Notes under the pieces: model-generated
What the model was told of the DNA's origin: nothing
What the model saw: the letters and a program-made list of their open reading frames with translations, nothing else
The model's database searches: none
In this document: in pieces, positions 1-7,068 of the stretch
How positions within the stretch are numbered: position 1 is the stretch's first letter
Layout of the letters: each line of letters starts with the position of its first letter
Source: Acidobacteriota bacterium
GTDB lineage: Bacteria > Acidobacteriota > UBA6911 > RPQK01 > DATIPO01
Length of the DNA stretch: 13,704 nt
Direction of reading: 5' to 3'
Assembly (NCBI GenBank): GCA_028277865.1
Contig: JANQFM010001014.1
Location: 1-13,704 of the forward strand
Translations under genes and position numbers: made by a program

Positions 1-1141
1 CTTGCACCGGCCCGACTTGGGGATCCTCCAAGAGAATCTTGAGGGATTCCTGATACCGTTGGGGAGAGGCGTCACCGATGATGTCGATGGGATTGGCCCG
101 CGACCAATTGGCCGGCAGGACGTGGTCCAGCTTTTCAATGGTCTGCCGGGACAGCTCTGCCAGCCGCCCTCCGCCTTGCACCAGGAAATCCGTTGCGATG
201 ACACCCGGCCCGCCGCCATTGGTCAGGATCACCAACTGATCTTCCTTGCCCGGCTGGGGGCGGGCCAGGGTCTCCACAGCGTCGAACAGCTCTTCGATCT
301 CGAAGACCCTCAGCATCCCCGCTCGGCGAATGGCGGCGGCGTAGACATCGTCCGAACCCGCCAGCGCCCCCGTGTGGGAGGCGGCGGCCCGGGCGCCCTC
401 CTCGACCCGCCCTGACTTGATCACCAGCACCGGCTTGTTTCGGGCCGCCGCACGCGCCGCCGACATGAACTTGCGCGCATGGGTGATCGACTCGATGTAA
501 AGCAGCATGGCCCTTGTCTTGGGGTCCGACCCCAGATAGTCGAGGACGTCTCCGAAATCGATGTCCAGCATATCGCCCATGGAGACGAAGTGGGAGAATC
601 CGATTTGCCTGCTGTAGCACCAATCCAGCACCGCCGTGCATAGGGCGCCGGACTGGGACACGAAGGCCAGCGATCCGCTGTGGCTTCTTATGTGGGCGAA
701 AGAGGCGTTGAGAGCCGACTCGGTGCTGACCAGGCCCAGGCAGTTGGGGCCCAACATCCTTAATCCGTAGCGGCCAGCCGCCTTCAGTGCCGCCGACTTG
801 ATCGGCACCCCGTCGTCATTCTTGGCATCCAGCCCGGCCGTCAGCACGATGGCCGCCCGCGTGCCGCGCTCGCCCAGTTTTTCGATCAAGCCGGGCACGA
901 CGCCGGCAGGGGTGCAAATGACCGCCAACTGCGGCGTGAGCGGCAAGGCATCGACATCGGGATAGGCCAGCACGCCCGAAATCGCTTCATATTTGGGATT
1001 GACCGGCATGACCGGCCCTTGGAAGCCCGCGCCCAAGAGGTTTTTCATGACCGTCGAGCCGACCCGCCCTGGACGGTTCGAGGCGCCGATGACTGCCAGC
1101 GACTTGGGCTTGAACAAATACTCGAGGTTTTGAACGCTCAT
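1..1141 (-). CDS. Acyl-CoA synthetase (ADP-forming), alpha-type region; 3' end off window
   Basis: Family members interconvert acyl-CoA, ADP and phosphate with acid, CoA and ATP through a phosphohistidine, in the cytoplasm. The first 380 residues are visible. Residues ~8-105 are a CoA-binding Rossmann domain (LAVIGASNRPGRVG near the start). Residues ~150-300 are succinyl-CoA-ligase-like, with SQSGA at 163-167 and SHTGALAG at 255-262, where H256 is the expected phosphorylated histidine. TNGGGPGV at 307-314 is also typical of the family. The ATG at 1141 has GGGAGG 6 nt upstream and gives the natural N-terminus. The reading frame is open to the window edge, so a C-terminal ATP-grasp and/or GNAT acetyltransferase domain may follow out of view. 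Retention of His256 favours a working ligase over a purely regulatory Pat-type lysine acetyltransferase. It lies 41 nt after the 224-aa gene on the same strand, probably in one transcript. The acyl substrate cannot be told from sequence. Confidence 0.9.
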   Translation of the reverse strand, partial: MSVQNLEYLFKPKSLAVIGASNRPGRVGSTVMKNLLGAGFQGPVMPVNPKYEAISGVLAYPDVDALPLTPQLAVICTPAGVVPGLIEKLGERGTRAAIVLTAGLDAKNDDGVPIKSAALKAAGRYGLRMLGPNCLGLVSTESALNASFAHIRSHSGSLAFVSQSGALCTAVLDWCYSRQIGFSHFVSMGDMLDIDFGDVLDYLGSDPKTRAMLLYIESITHARKFMSAARAAARNKPVLVIKSGRVEEGARAAASHTGALAGSDDVYAAAIRRAGMLRVFEIEELFDAVETLARPQPGKEDQLVILTNGGGPGVIATDFLVQGGGRLAELSRQTIEKLDHVLPANWSRANPIDIIGDASPQRYQESLKILLEDPQVGPVQ

Positions 1142-1182
1142 CGATTGCCTCCCGCAGTTGCAGGCTGTTCCACAGATCGCAT

Positions 1183-1857
1183 CTAGCGGAGCGACTTGCC
1201 TGCGCCAGTTGCAGCGCCTTGTTCGGCATTCCTGACATAGTAGAGCGTTTCAACGTAATGGCGGTGGCGACTCTCGGCCTTGGGCTCGAAATTCAGCTTT
1301 TTCACGATTCCGCCAAAAACAGTGCGGATGGGCTCAAGCCGCCTGCTGCCGCGCACAGTGGCAATAATTGTCTTGCGGCCCTTCAGCCCGGGTTTGGAAT
1401 AGACCTCATAGACATCGAACCGATCAAGAATGGGAATCATTGTAAATGTCGTCACCTTGCCGGCCATGATGGGGATCATGATAAATGCGGCAAACCGGGT
1501 CTTGTCTTCGAGGAATCGCGGATAGCCATCCACTATGACGGATTGGGCCGGCTTGGCAACCTGATCGAAGTCTTCGATTTCCACACGTTGCGGCCGCGAT
1601 TGCAGGAATCGCACCCGCAGATCAGTCGATAGGCGGGAGATGATGACTTGCTGCTGATCACTGTCCAAGTGAGCCAGGGCGAGGCTGAAATAGAGAAAGG
1701 CCTTATCGCTTCCCGAGACGACGCCGGCAGCCTTGAACATCTCGCTGTCTGTTATCGTGCCGTCATCGGCCTTTGTGAAGATGTTGTAGAATCTGCCCCC
1801 GTTGTCCAACGCCTTCAGGGCGCCCGGTACTGTCTTGTATGGAATGACCTCTCTCAT
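1183..1857 (-). CDS. Conserved-looking protein of unknown function, 224 aa
   Basis: I do not recognise the family. The ATG at 1857 follows AAAGGGG about 6 nt upstream. The same frame stays open further upstream (to 2136), but that would push the start across the divergent promoter region and into the sigma-factor gene, so the shorter start is chosen. The protein has no signal peptide. Residues 1-100 look mixed alpha/beta, with an acidic loop around 30-38 (ADDGTITDS). Residues 123-144 are hydrophobic (FAAFIMIPIMAG, FTMIPIL) but broken by charged or polar positions, so they look more like a buried beta-hairpin than a membrane span. The C-terminal third is basic (KGRKTI, RGSRR, RHRH). It lies 41 nt upstream of the acyl-CoA synthetase on the same strand, so co-transcription is likely, but this gives no clear functional hint. 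Coding status is supported by the RBS, length and spacing. Confidence 0.75.
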   Translation of the reverse strand: MREVIPYKTVPGALKALDNGGRFYNIFTKADDGTITDSEMFKAAGVVSGSDKAFLYFSLALAHLDSDQQQVIISRLSTDLRVRFLQSRPQRVEIEDFDQVAKPAQSVIVDGYPRFLEDKTRFAAFIMIPIMAGKVTTFTMIPILDRFDVYEVYSKPGLKGRKTIIATVRGSRRLEPIRTVFGGIVKKLNFEPKAESRHRHYVETLYYVRNAEQGAATGAGKSLR

Positions 1858-2108
1858 GCTTGCCCCTTTCTTGTCCGCCCGCTCCGCCAAAAACACCGTT
1901 GCCGCAGCCGAGGGTTCTTTGTTGCTTGGGGTTGCCTGGCATTGTGCGGCAACCCTTGCGCGACAAATCTGAACCTCGACAGATCCCAGTTTACCTGGCG
2001 CGCCGCTGTCGGGCGAGCCGCCGGCAGCGCTTTCACCCCGGCCCGACGGCCTGTATATTAGAGCTGCTCGTTGCATAGCCAGATTCTGTTGAATTCTTTG
2101 ACCTCTCG
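1858..2108. promoter_or_regulatory. Divergent intergenic region between 224-aa gene and sigma factor
   Basis: These 251 nt separate two divergent genes and should hold both promoters. Two features stand out. A perfect 9-bp inverted repeat (GTTGCCGCA at 1898-1906, TGCGGCAAC at 1945-1953) is separated by 38 nt. Between the arms are two imperfect 10-bp direct repeats in phase with one helical turn (GTTGCTTGGG at 1921-1930 and GTTGCCTGGC at 1931-1940, 8 of 10 identical). They could be regulator sites, but no regulator can be named. No other gene is seen here. Confidence 0.4.
2031..2059 (+). promoter_or_regulatory. Possible sigma-70-type promoter for the sigma-factor gene
   Basis: TTTCAC at 2031-2036 and TATATT at 2054-2059 are separated by 17 nt, about 50 nt before the ATG at 2109. 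The -10 is a good match and sits in an AT-rich pocket of otherwise GC-rich DNA; the -35 is weak. No shared ECF-type motif was recognised here, so autoregulation is not supported by sequence. Confidence 0.3.
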
Positions 2109-2747
2109 ATGAAAACGGCTTCAAGAATGACGCCAAAGCCCTCCAAAAGCGCCTCGACGGCCCGGAGCGCCGACAAGCAGGACACCGGTGCCCTGGTGCG
2201 CCGGATTCGCTCCGGCGACCGGCAGGCCGAGGAGGAATTGGTGGGCCGTTATAGCCTGGGCCTCGAGGTGATGCTCGCCCATTTGACCGGCAACTCGTCC
2301 CTCGCCGACGATATTCACCAAGAGACCTTCGCCCTGGTGCTGACCAAGCTGCGCGGCGGCGAGTTGCGTCAGCCTGAGGCTTTGCCCGGCTTTGTCCGTT
2401 CCATCGCCCGCAATCTGTTCATTGCCGATCGCCGCAAGGAGGCCCGCTACGGCAGCCTGGACTCAGAGCCGGATCGACCGTCTGTCGAGGCCTCCCAACT
2501 GCGCCAGCTGCTGGCCGAAGAAGAAGCCAAACGGGTGCGCCAACTGCTGGGCGAGCTGCGGGTCCGGCGTGATCGGGAGATTCTGATGCGCTACTATCTT
2601 ACGGGCGATTCGAAGGACCGGATCTGCCGCGAACTCGAAGTCGATCCGGGCCTCTTCAACCGGGTGCTCTACCGGGCGCGCCAACGGCTGCGGGAGCTGT
2701 GGGAGCGCTCGGAAAAGCAGCTGCGGCTCAAAGAGCGACGGGCATGA
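2109..2747 (+). CDS. ECF-like sigma-70 family RNA polymerase sigma factor, 212 aa
   Basis: Directs core RNA polymerase to a specific promoter set. Region 2 spans residues ~27-110: helix 2.2 with ADDIHQETFALVL (66-78), and the 2.3/2.4 part FVRSIARNLFIADRRKE (95-111), matching the usual 'W/F-x-x-x-I-A-R-N' signature. Region 4 spans ~137-197, with RDREILMRYYLTGDSKDRI followed by a recognition helix, then VLYRARQRLRELW. The linker is short and there is no SnoaL-like extension, so the length is normal for the class. The first ~25 residues are a Ser/Lys/Ala-rich tail. No clear Shine-Dalgarno precedes either the ATG at 2109 or the alternative ATG at 2127, so the start is uncertain by six codons. The next gene on the strand is a membrane anti-sigma protein, the standard partner. 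The target regulon is unknown; the CHAT gene downstream is a candidate by analogy with similar neighbourhoods (inference). Confidence 0.9.
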   Translation: MKTASRMTPKPSKSASTARSADKQDTGALVRRIRSGDRQAEEELVGRYSLGLEVMLAHLTGNSSLADDIHQETFALVLTKLRGGELRQPEALPGFVRSIARNLFIADRRKEARYGSLDSEPDRPSVEASQLRQLLAEEEAKRVRQLLGELRVRRDREILMRYYLTGDSKDRICRELEVDPGLFNRVLYRARQRLRELWERSEKQLRLKERRA

Positions 2748-2817
2748 GGCAAAAAAACATGCGACAAGTGTGATCGAACCTTCACTCTTTTACAGGAGGG
2801 GGCTTCTGCCCTTTGGC

Positions 2818-2823
2818 GGGGAG
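2818..2823 (+). promoter_or_regulatory. Shine-Dalgarno that fixes the GTG start of the anti-sigma gene
   Basis: GGGGAG lies 6 nt before the GTG at 2830. The frame is open back to a GTG at 2770, but that codon has no purine-rich site at proper distance, and the extra 20 residues (IEPSLFYRRGLLPFGG...) do not look like part of the domain. Another AGGAGG-like run at 2794-2799 has no usable in-frame start at correct spacing. Confidence 0.55.
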
Positions 2824-2829
2824 CAGGCC

Positions 2830-3519
2830 GTGGACCAGCAAAGCATTGAGGAACAGGAGTTCGTCCAACGCTATGTGACGGGCCGGCTATCGCCCGATGA
2901 AGCCGCCCGCTTCGAGGAGTATTTCCTGGAGCATCCGGACTGTGCAGCCGAGGTCCAGGCCGCGCAGCGCCTGCAGCGCGGCCTGACAGCTGTGGCCGCC
3001 CAAGAGGCGATCCGCACATCGCTCCTGATCAGCTTGTGGAGCCGCTTGCTGAAAAGCCCTTCCGCCATGCTCGTTTCAGTGCTGGCCCTGGCCGTTGTGA
3101 TCACCCCGCTGGTGCTGCAGACCAGGCGCATCGGTCACTTGGAGGAGAGCCTCGAAGCAGCGCAGCAACCCCAGGTCAACACGCCGATCTTCGAGCTGTC
3201 CTCCTTCAGGAGCCCGGACTTTGACACCGCGCTTCCCCAACTCCTGACCCTCTCGCCCGATCCGGAGTGGATTGTCCTGGCGCTTGCCCTCCCGGATGCG
3301 GGGCAGCCAACCTACCGGGTCGCGCTTCGCGATGCTCAAAAGAGCCTCGTCTGGGAGGCTGCAGGCCTCCGCCCCGACCCCCTTGGCCGCCTTGTCATGA
3401 CCCTCCCCTCAACCTTGCTTCCTGCCGGCGACTACCGGATCCGTGCAGCCGAATCGAGCGGCGACCCCGATTCGGCCCCCGTGGTGCATTTTGCGCTGCG
3501 GGTCGTCATCGGCCCGTGA
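2830..3519 (+). CDS. Membrane anti-sigma factor-like protein with degenerate zinc-finger domain, 229 aa
   Basis: Likely holds the upstream sigma factor at the inner membrane until a signal arrives. Residues 1-50 resemble the anti-sigma (zf-HC2/ZAS) fold: FVQRYVTGRLSPDEAARFEEY followed by EHPDCAAEV. Only H35 and C38 remain; the usual H-x3-C-x2-C set is incomplete, so zinc binding is doubtful. One transmembrane helix spans ~79-97 (AMLVSVLALAVVITPLVLQ). The expected periplasmic part, ~115-229, is beta-rich with PEWIVLALALPDAG, YRVALRD and LLPAGDYRIRA, resembling an Ig/PPC-like beta-sandwich. The gene begins 82 nt after the sigma stop and is probably co-transcribed. It ends 23 nt before the convergent amine oxidase gene. 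Function is inferred from domain order and position; the periplasmic domain's ligand is unknown. Confidence 0.8.
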   Translation: MDQQSIEEQEFVQRYVTGRLSPDEAARFEEYFLEHPDCAAEVQAAQRLQRGLTAVAAQEAIRTSLLISLWSRLLKSPSAMLVSVLALAVVITPLVLQTRRIGHLEESLEAAQQPQVNTPIFELSSFRSPDFDTALPQLLTLSPDPEWIVLALALPDAGQPTYRVALRDAQKSLVWEAAGLRPDPLGRLVMTLPSTLLPAGDYRIRAAESSGDPDSAPVVHFALRVVIGP

Positions 3520-3524
3520 TCCGT

Positions 3525-3551
3525 GCCGGGAGGGAGGGCCGGCTACCCGGC
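3525..3551. terminator. Weak inverted repeat at the convergent gene junction
   Basis: GCCGGG at 3525-3530 pairs with CCCGGC at 3546-3551 around a 15-nt G-rich loop, between the 3' ends of the anti-sigma and amine oxidase genes. The position suits a two-way terminator, but there is no U-tract on either side and the right arm covers the last codons of the oxidase. Confidence 0.25.
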
Positions 3552-5246
3552 GGCTTCGCGATGAGCCGAGTACTCCAGGAGCTGCTCCACCTGGAAGAGG
3601 GCCGAGGCGACGGCACCCTGAATCCACCCCGGCACAGGCGAAGCGTGCTCGCCAGCAAAGAAGATGCAGCCCTCGCGCTGCAGAGCGCTGCGATAGTGGG
3701 CCGTCAATTCACCCGGTTTCAGGGCAGCGAAAGCTCCCTGTGTCCACTTGTACGAATCCCAGCACATGATGACGGCATCATCAGGGCTGGTATTTTGACG
3801 GATTTGCGGATGCAAACGGGCGACGTCATCAATGACCTGCCGGTAGGCCTTGGCGGCGTTGGGAGGGCCATCCGGCAGGGACTCGACCAATCTGCAGAAG
3901 CCCCGCGCTTCGCCTCCCCAGCAATAAGCCAAGAGAACTCCCGGCTCATTGCTCCGGCGGGCCTTTTCCCGCAGCGACTCAAGGTCGCAGTCGCAATCAG
4001 CACGATGGGAGAGAGTGTGCAGTGAAGTGATTCCCTCCCTCTCGGCCAGGATCCCATCCAGATCCCCGCAGGGAGGGAGGTCTGCCGTGGCTGAGGGGTA
4101 GTAGAGCTGTCCGGTGAGATGATCCGTTACGGAACGGCCGCCGAAAATATCGTCGTCCTTTTCCCAGAAGCGCTGCTTGCATTCAAGGCCGAGCTTGGTG
4201 GATGAAGCATAGGTCATCCCGTGGATGGCCGCCATCTTGGGCTCGGACAGCCCCTGGACAGCCCGTCCCATGCCCTTGAGTACCGGAAAGGGTATTGTGC
4301 AGATCAACAGGTCGAATTCCTGGGGCCGGTCAGAGGACTTGCGGAAAACTACCCGGGCCTTTGATCGTCCGCGCACCGTGACGCGCCCCAGTTTGATCAC
4401 TTCTTGATCCATCTCGATGCGGACCCCTTTCCTTTCCTGGAGTTGACGGGCCAGTTCCTTGGGCAAGTTGTCCATGCCTCCCTTGATCTCGTCCAGGCAC
4501 TGAGCCTTGATGGTGAATGAGTCGCGCACGTGCATTGCCAGGGAGCGATCGGCCAGGCCACCGACGGGAGCGGCGATATCTGTCAGGAAACGGCCTTCGA
4601 CACTGAGGGTTTCACTGAGCCGCCGACCCAGGGAAACGGAGTCGAGGCGGCGCAGATTGGGGGTGTCCATTTCACCGCAAAGCAGCTTGTCCACCTCGCC
4701 CAGCTCGCGGACTTTGCGCACCTCCTGCTCCAAGACGAACTCAATCAGCGCTCCCGGCCCCTTGTTTTCGTCCAGGACGAGGCCCCGTTCCAAGGCATGG
4801 AGCTCGAAGAGCGGCTTTCCGTTCTTGGCGGGCTTGATGAATTTGCTGCCAAAATCCCCGACCTGGCCAACGTTGCCCCGCAAGTCGTAACGGCCCTGGT
4901 CGCAGACACTCTGATTCAGGAAGCGGCGCAGTTCAAGATTCATCAGGTTAACGTAGTGATGGGTGTAGTCATGGTTGGGCGGAATCCGCATGGCCCCCAG
5001 CTCAACCCGGTGCTCCGGATTGTCGGAGCCAAAACGGTAGGTGAAGATGCGCCCGCCGACACGTTCTGGCGAGCCCTCGTAGATCGTGACCTCGTGGCCC
5101 AATTCACTCAGTTCCCAGGCAGCGCTGAGGCCGGCCATTCCGGCCCCCAAAATGCCGACATTGAGCTTTCGCCCTTTGAGTGACGCATTGACAGTCCGCA
5201 GGCGCCTGAGGCGCTGGCAGACGGGGATCAGGACTTCTCTTTTCAT
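3543..5246 (-). CDS. Flavin amine oxidase, L-amino-acid-oxidase type, 567 aa
   Basis: Predicted FAD enzyme that oxidises an amino acid (or related amine) to the imino acid, giving a keto acid, ammonia and H2O2. The dinucleotide fold starts at ~30 with GILGAGMAGLSAAWEL, E57 as ribose ligand and GGRIFT at 64-69. VELGAMRIPP at 81-90 matches the site in snake-venom L-amino-acid oxidases whose arginine (here R87) binds the substrate carboxylate. RFWEKDD (359-365), GG-S-TD and YYP (382-384) follow the same family order. The C-terminal FAD/active-site block is FAGEHASPVPGWIQGA (530-545), preceded by WTQGAFA. No signal peptide is seen; a basic 25-residue N-terminal tail precedes the Rossmann fold. 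The ATG at 5246 has GGGAGG (5253-5258) upstream, inside the end of the P450 gene, and overlaps the P450 stop as ATGA, indicating translational coupling. The substrate cannot be assigned; a monoamine oxidase is less likely because of R87. Confidence 0.88.
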   Translation of the reverse strand: MKREVLIPVCQRLRRLRTVNASLKGRKLNVGILGAGMAGLSAAWELSELGHEVTIYEGSPERVGGRIFTYRFGSDNPEHRVELGAMRIPPNHDYTHHYVNLMNLELRRFLNQSVCDQGRYDLRGNVGQVGDFGSKFIKPAKNGKPLFELHALERGLVLDENKGPGALIEFVLEQEVRKVRELGEVDKLLCGEMDTPNLRRLDSVSLGRRLSETLSVEGRFLTDIAAPVGGLADRSLAMHVRDSFTIKAQCLDEIKGGMDNLPKELARQLQERKGVRIEMDQEVIKLGRVTVRGRSKARVVFRKSSDRPQEFDLLICTIPFPVLKGMGRAVQGLSEPKMAAIHGMTYASSTKLGLECKQRFWEKDDDIFGGRSVTDHLTGQLYYPSATADLPPCGDLDGILAEREGITSLHTLSHRADCDCDLESLREKARRSNEPGVLLAYCWGGEARGFCRLVESLPDGPPNAAKAYRQVIDDVARLHPQIRQNTSPDDAVIMCWDSYKWTQGAFAALKPGELTAHYRSALQREGCIFFAGEHASPVPGWIQGAVASALFQVEQLLEYSAHREAAG

Positions 5247-6670
5247 GATTTTCCTCCCTGCTTGTTTTTCGTTCTTGGTGCGGTCCGATCAAATCCAATG
5301 TCGTCTGCGACAAAGGTGCCGGGAGCGATGGGTATGGGAGCGTCTTGAGCGGGAAGGCGAAGGAACTCGATTCCTCCATCCCAGATTTGGCGCAAGAACT
5401 CCTTGAAGAACTCGATGGTGAACAACTCGCCGGGACAGCGGCGATATCCGAAGCCGAAGGGGGAGTATCCGGCATAGTCGCAGACCGGATATTCTTTGCC
5501 GCCGTGCTTGTTGTAGACAGTCCCGAAGCCGCTGTTGGTGACCTTGGAGCCTCGTCCGTCTTGGGTGGGGAAGTCGGATTGGTGATACGGACATTTCTGG
5601 AAGCCGAGCTGGCGGCATTTTTCCGAATCGATCTGGTCGCTGGTCGGGAGGCCGACATAGCGATCTGGATTGAAGGCCTCCGGATCGCTCCAATGCAGCG
5701 GATCCCGGCTGATGGCTACGTGGTCATGGATCGTGTACACGGCATCGCGATGAAGGCGACCCGAAGTGGCTTGTACGGAGATGCTGCCTGTATTGGGCAT
5801 GGCGATGCGGAACAGCTCCATGACAAAGCGGTCCAAGGGTGTGAACGGGCACTGTTGACGGGGATGATCCAGTTGGTCGAAGCCCCCTTCCATTATCTTT
5901 TCAAACCAGTCCCGCACGGTGGTGTCGGCCACCTCGCGCTCCAGTTGCTCCATGATTCGATAGATCATGTGTCCCCACTGGCTGAAGGCCAGGAAATTGT
6001 GGAAGCATTCGAACACGACATCCTCGCGCCGGGCACGAGGGTCATTCTTGCTGTTCTTTCTCCAATAGTGGACAAAGGTGCTTTTGGAGGCGTCGGAGCC
6101 CTCGAGGTCTGCGATTGCCCGATTGATCCAGGCATCCAGTTGTGGGCGCAGTCGGCGCACCTGCATGTAGTTGCGATGGAACAGCCTATCGAAGGGATCC
6201 AGGCGGGCGAGGCAATACATGAAGCACTCCCCGACCTCCCGGACGTAGGGCGGCACCAATTTCTTCGGAACGCCCAGGTGAAGATCCCAATAAAGGTACA
6301 GGTATTCGTCCAGATAGATCTTCATCAAGGGCAGACCCTGGTTGTTGGCGCCTAGTAGGTCTCGGAAAAAAGCCTGCACCTTGCCCCGATACTTGTCGCG
6401 ATACAGATCAGGCGTGACCGCCGAGTAGTAGACGCGCTTTTTCCAGTTGCGGTCCTCGCTCATGCCTTGCAGGAAAACCGTGTTGCCTTGATGGGGGTCG
6501 GGCTGCCAATTCTCCCAGATCAACCCCCACAAATAGGGTGGTAAAGCGGCTTCTTTGTTGTAGGACTCCTCGATCATGGGCAGGGCAAGCTGCTCGATCT
6601 TAGTCGAGCGTGTCGCCAGATAAGGCATGATCACGTTTTGATGGTAATCGGGGTCGGGCAATTGAATCAT
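5243..6670 (-). CDS. Atypical cytochrome P450, 475 aa
   Basis: Heme-thiolate protein, no signal or N-terminal anchor, so cytoplasmic. The heme loop FGFGYRRCPGE (405-415) is complete with C412 as iron ligand. The K-helix ExxR is ELFR (285-288), and FNPDRY (333-338) is the PERF-like motif. Two things are unusual. The predicted I-helix (216-242, centred on HNFLAFSQWG) has no A-G-x-D/E-T oxygen-activation motif. About 75 residues separate R337 from C412, roughly 45-50 more than common, with Cys at 352, 360 and 397 and a KCPYH stretch. The ATG at 6670 follows AAGGAGA. Its stop overlaps the start of the amine oxidase, so the pair forms one operon with the P450 first. The role is likely oxidation or peroxide-dependent rearrangement in a small biosynthetic or catabolic step; the substrate is unknown. 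Assignment to the P450 fold is firm; mechanism is inference. Confidence 0.85.
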   Translation of the reverse strand: MIQLPDPDYHQNVIMPYLATRSTKIEQLALPMIEESYNKEAALPPYLWGLIWENWQPDPHQGNTVFLQGMSEDRNWKKRVYYSAVTPDLYRDKYRGKVQAFFRDLLGANNQGLPLMKIYLDEYLYLYWDLHLGVPKKLVPPYVREVGECFMYCLARLDPFDRLFHRNYMQVRRLRPQLDAWINRAIADLEGSDASKSTFVHYWRKNSKNDPRARREDVVFECFHNFLAFSQWGHMIYRIMEQLEREVADTTVRDWFEKIMEGGFDQLDHPRQQCPFTPLDRFVMELFRIAMPNTGSISVQATSGRLHRDAVYTIHDHVAISRDPLHWSDPEAFNPDRYVGLPTSDQIDSEKCRQLGFQKCPYHQSDFPTQDGRGSKVTNSGFGTVYNKHGGKEYPVCDYAGYSPFGFGYRRCPGELFTIEFFKEFLRQIWDGGIEFLRLPAQDAPIPIAPGTFVADDIGFDRTAPRTKNKQGGKS

Positions 6671-6710
6671 GGCTGAGTCTCCTTCGGTTTACAGTCACTT
6701 GGACAATCCT

Positions 6711-6730
6711 CCATCGACTCTTGACGATGG
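6711..6730. promoter_or_regulatory. Operator-like dyad upstream of the P450/oxidase operon
   Basis: CCATCG (6711-6716) and CGATGG (6725-6730) form a perfect 6-bp inverted repeat with an 8-nt spacer, 41-60 nt upstream of the P450 ATG. Size and place fit a dimeric repressor site or a leader hairpin in the 5' UTR. No regulator gene of a recognisable DNA-binding family other than the sigma factor lies in the window. Confidence 0.3.
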
Positions 6731-7021
6731 GGCGCTCTCGGTCGCGGCCGCGATCCCGAATTTGCTCTTCGGAAAAGCTAGTGCAGGCAAAGTGCGATTT
6801 GTCGCAGGCTTCTTTTGTTCAGACGCGATCAGGAAGCGATGGCTGGAGGGACCGCAGCAGCCGAACTGGGAAGGAAAAAGGTGTGCTGGGTCATCTCAGT
6901 GGTGCAAGAAAAGGGGAGTTTCATCAAGGGGTCCACACAAGCCCACAAAGGCCAGCTCTCGATCCGGATTGTGGTGGATCGTTGCAATAATACGAGTCAG
7001 TCCGGCTCGAGCTAGTTCTCG

Positions 7022-7068
7022 TTCTCGTCCGGGAGGGGCTTTTGGCCGAAACCCCTTCCAGACGAGAA
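7022..7068 (-). terminator. Strong hairpin after the 259-aa gene, likely terminator
   Basis: Arms 7022-7038 and 7052-7068 pair over 17 positions with one mismatch and one G-U wobble, around a 13-nt loop. It begins 46 nt past the stop of the 259-aa gene and before the P450 operon, where a transcript end is expected. There is no U-tract after it on the minus strand, so termination could be inefficient, or the hairpin may act as a 3' stabiliser. Confidence 0.45.

Noticed and set aside
1858..2136. 93-residue N-terminal extension of the 224-aa protein
   Set aside because: It would overlap the divergent sigma-factor start and the promoter region; the ATG at 1857 has a good RBS.
3267..4025. 252-aa plus-strand frame over the anti-sigma/oxidase junction
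   Set aside because: Overlaps two supported genes in other frames and has no coherent domain.
5345..6355. 336-aa plus-strand open frame
   Set aside because: Fully antisense to the P450, whose motifs are clear; no domain features of its own.
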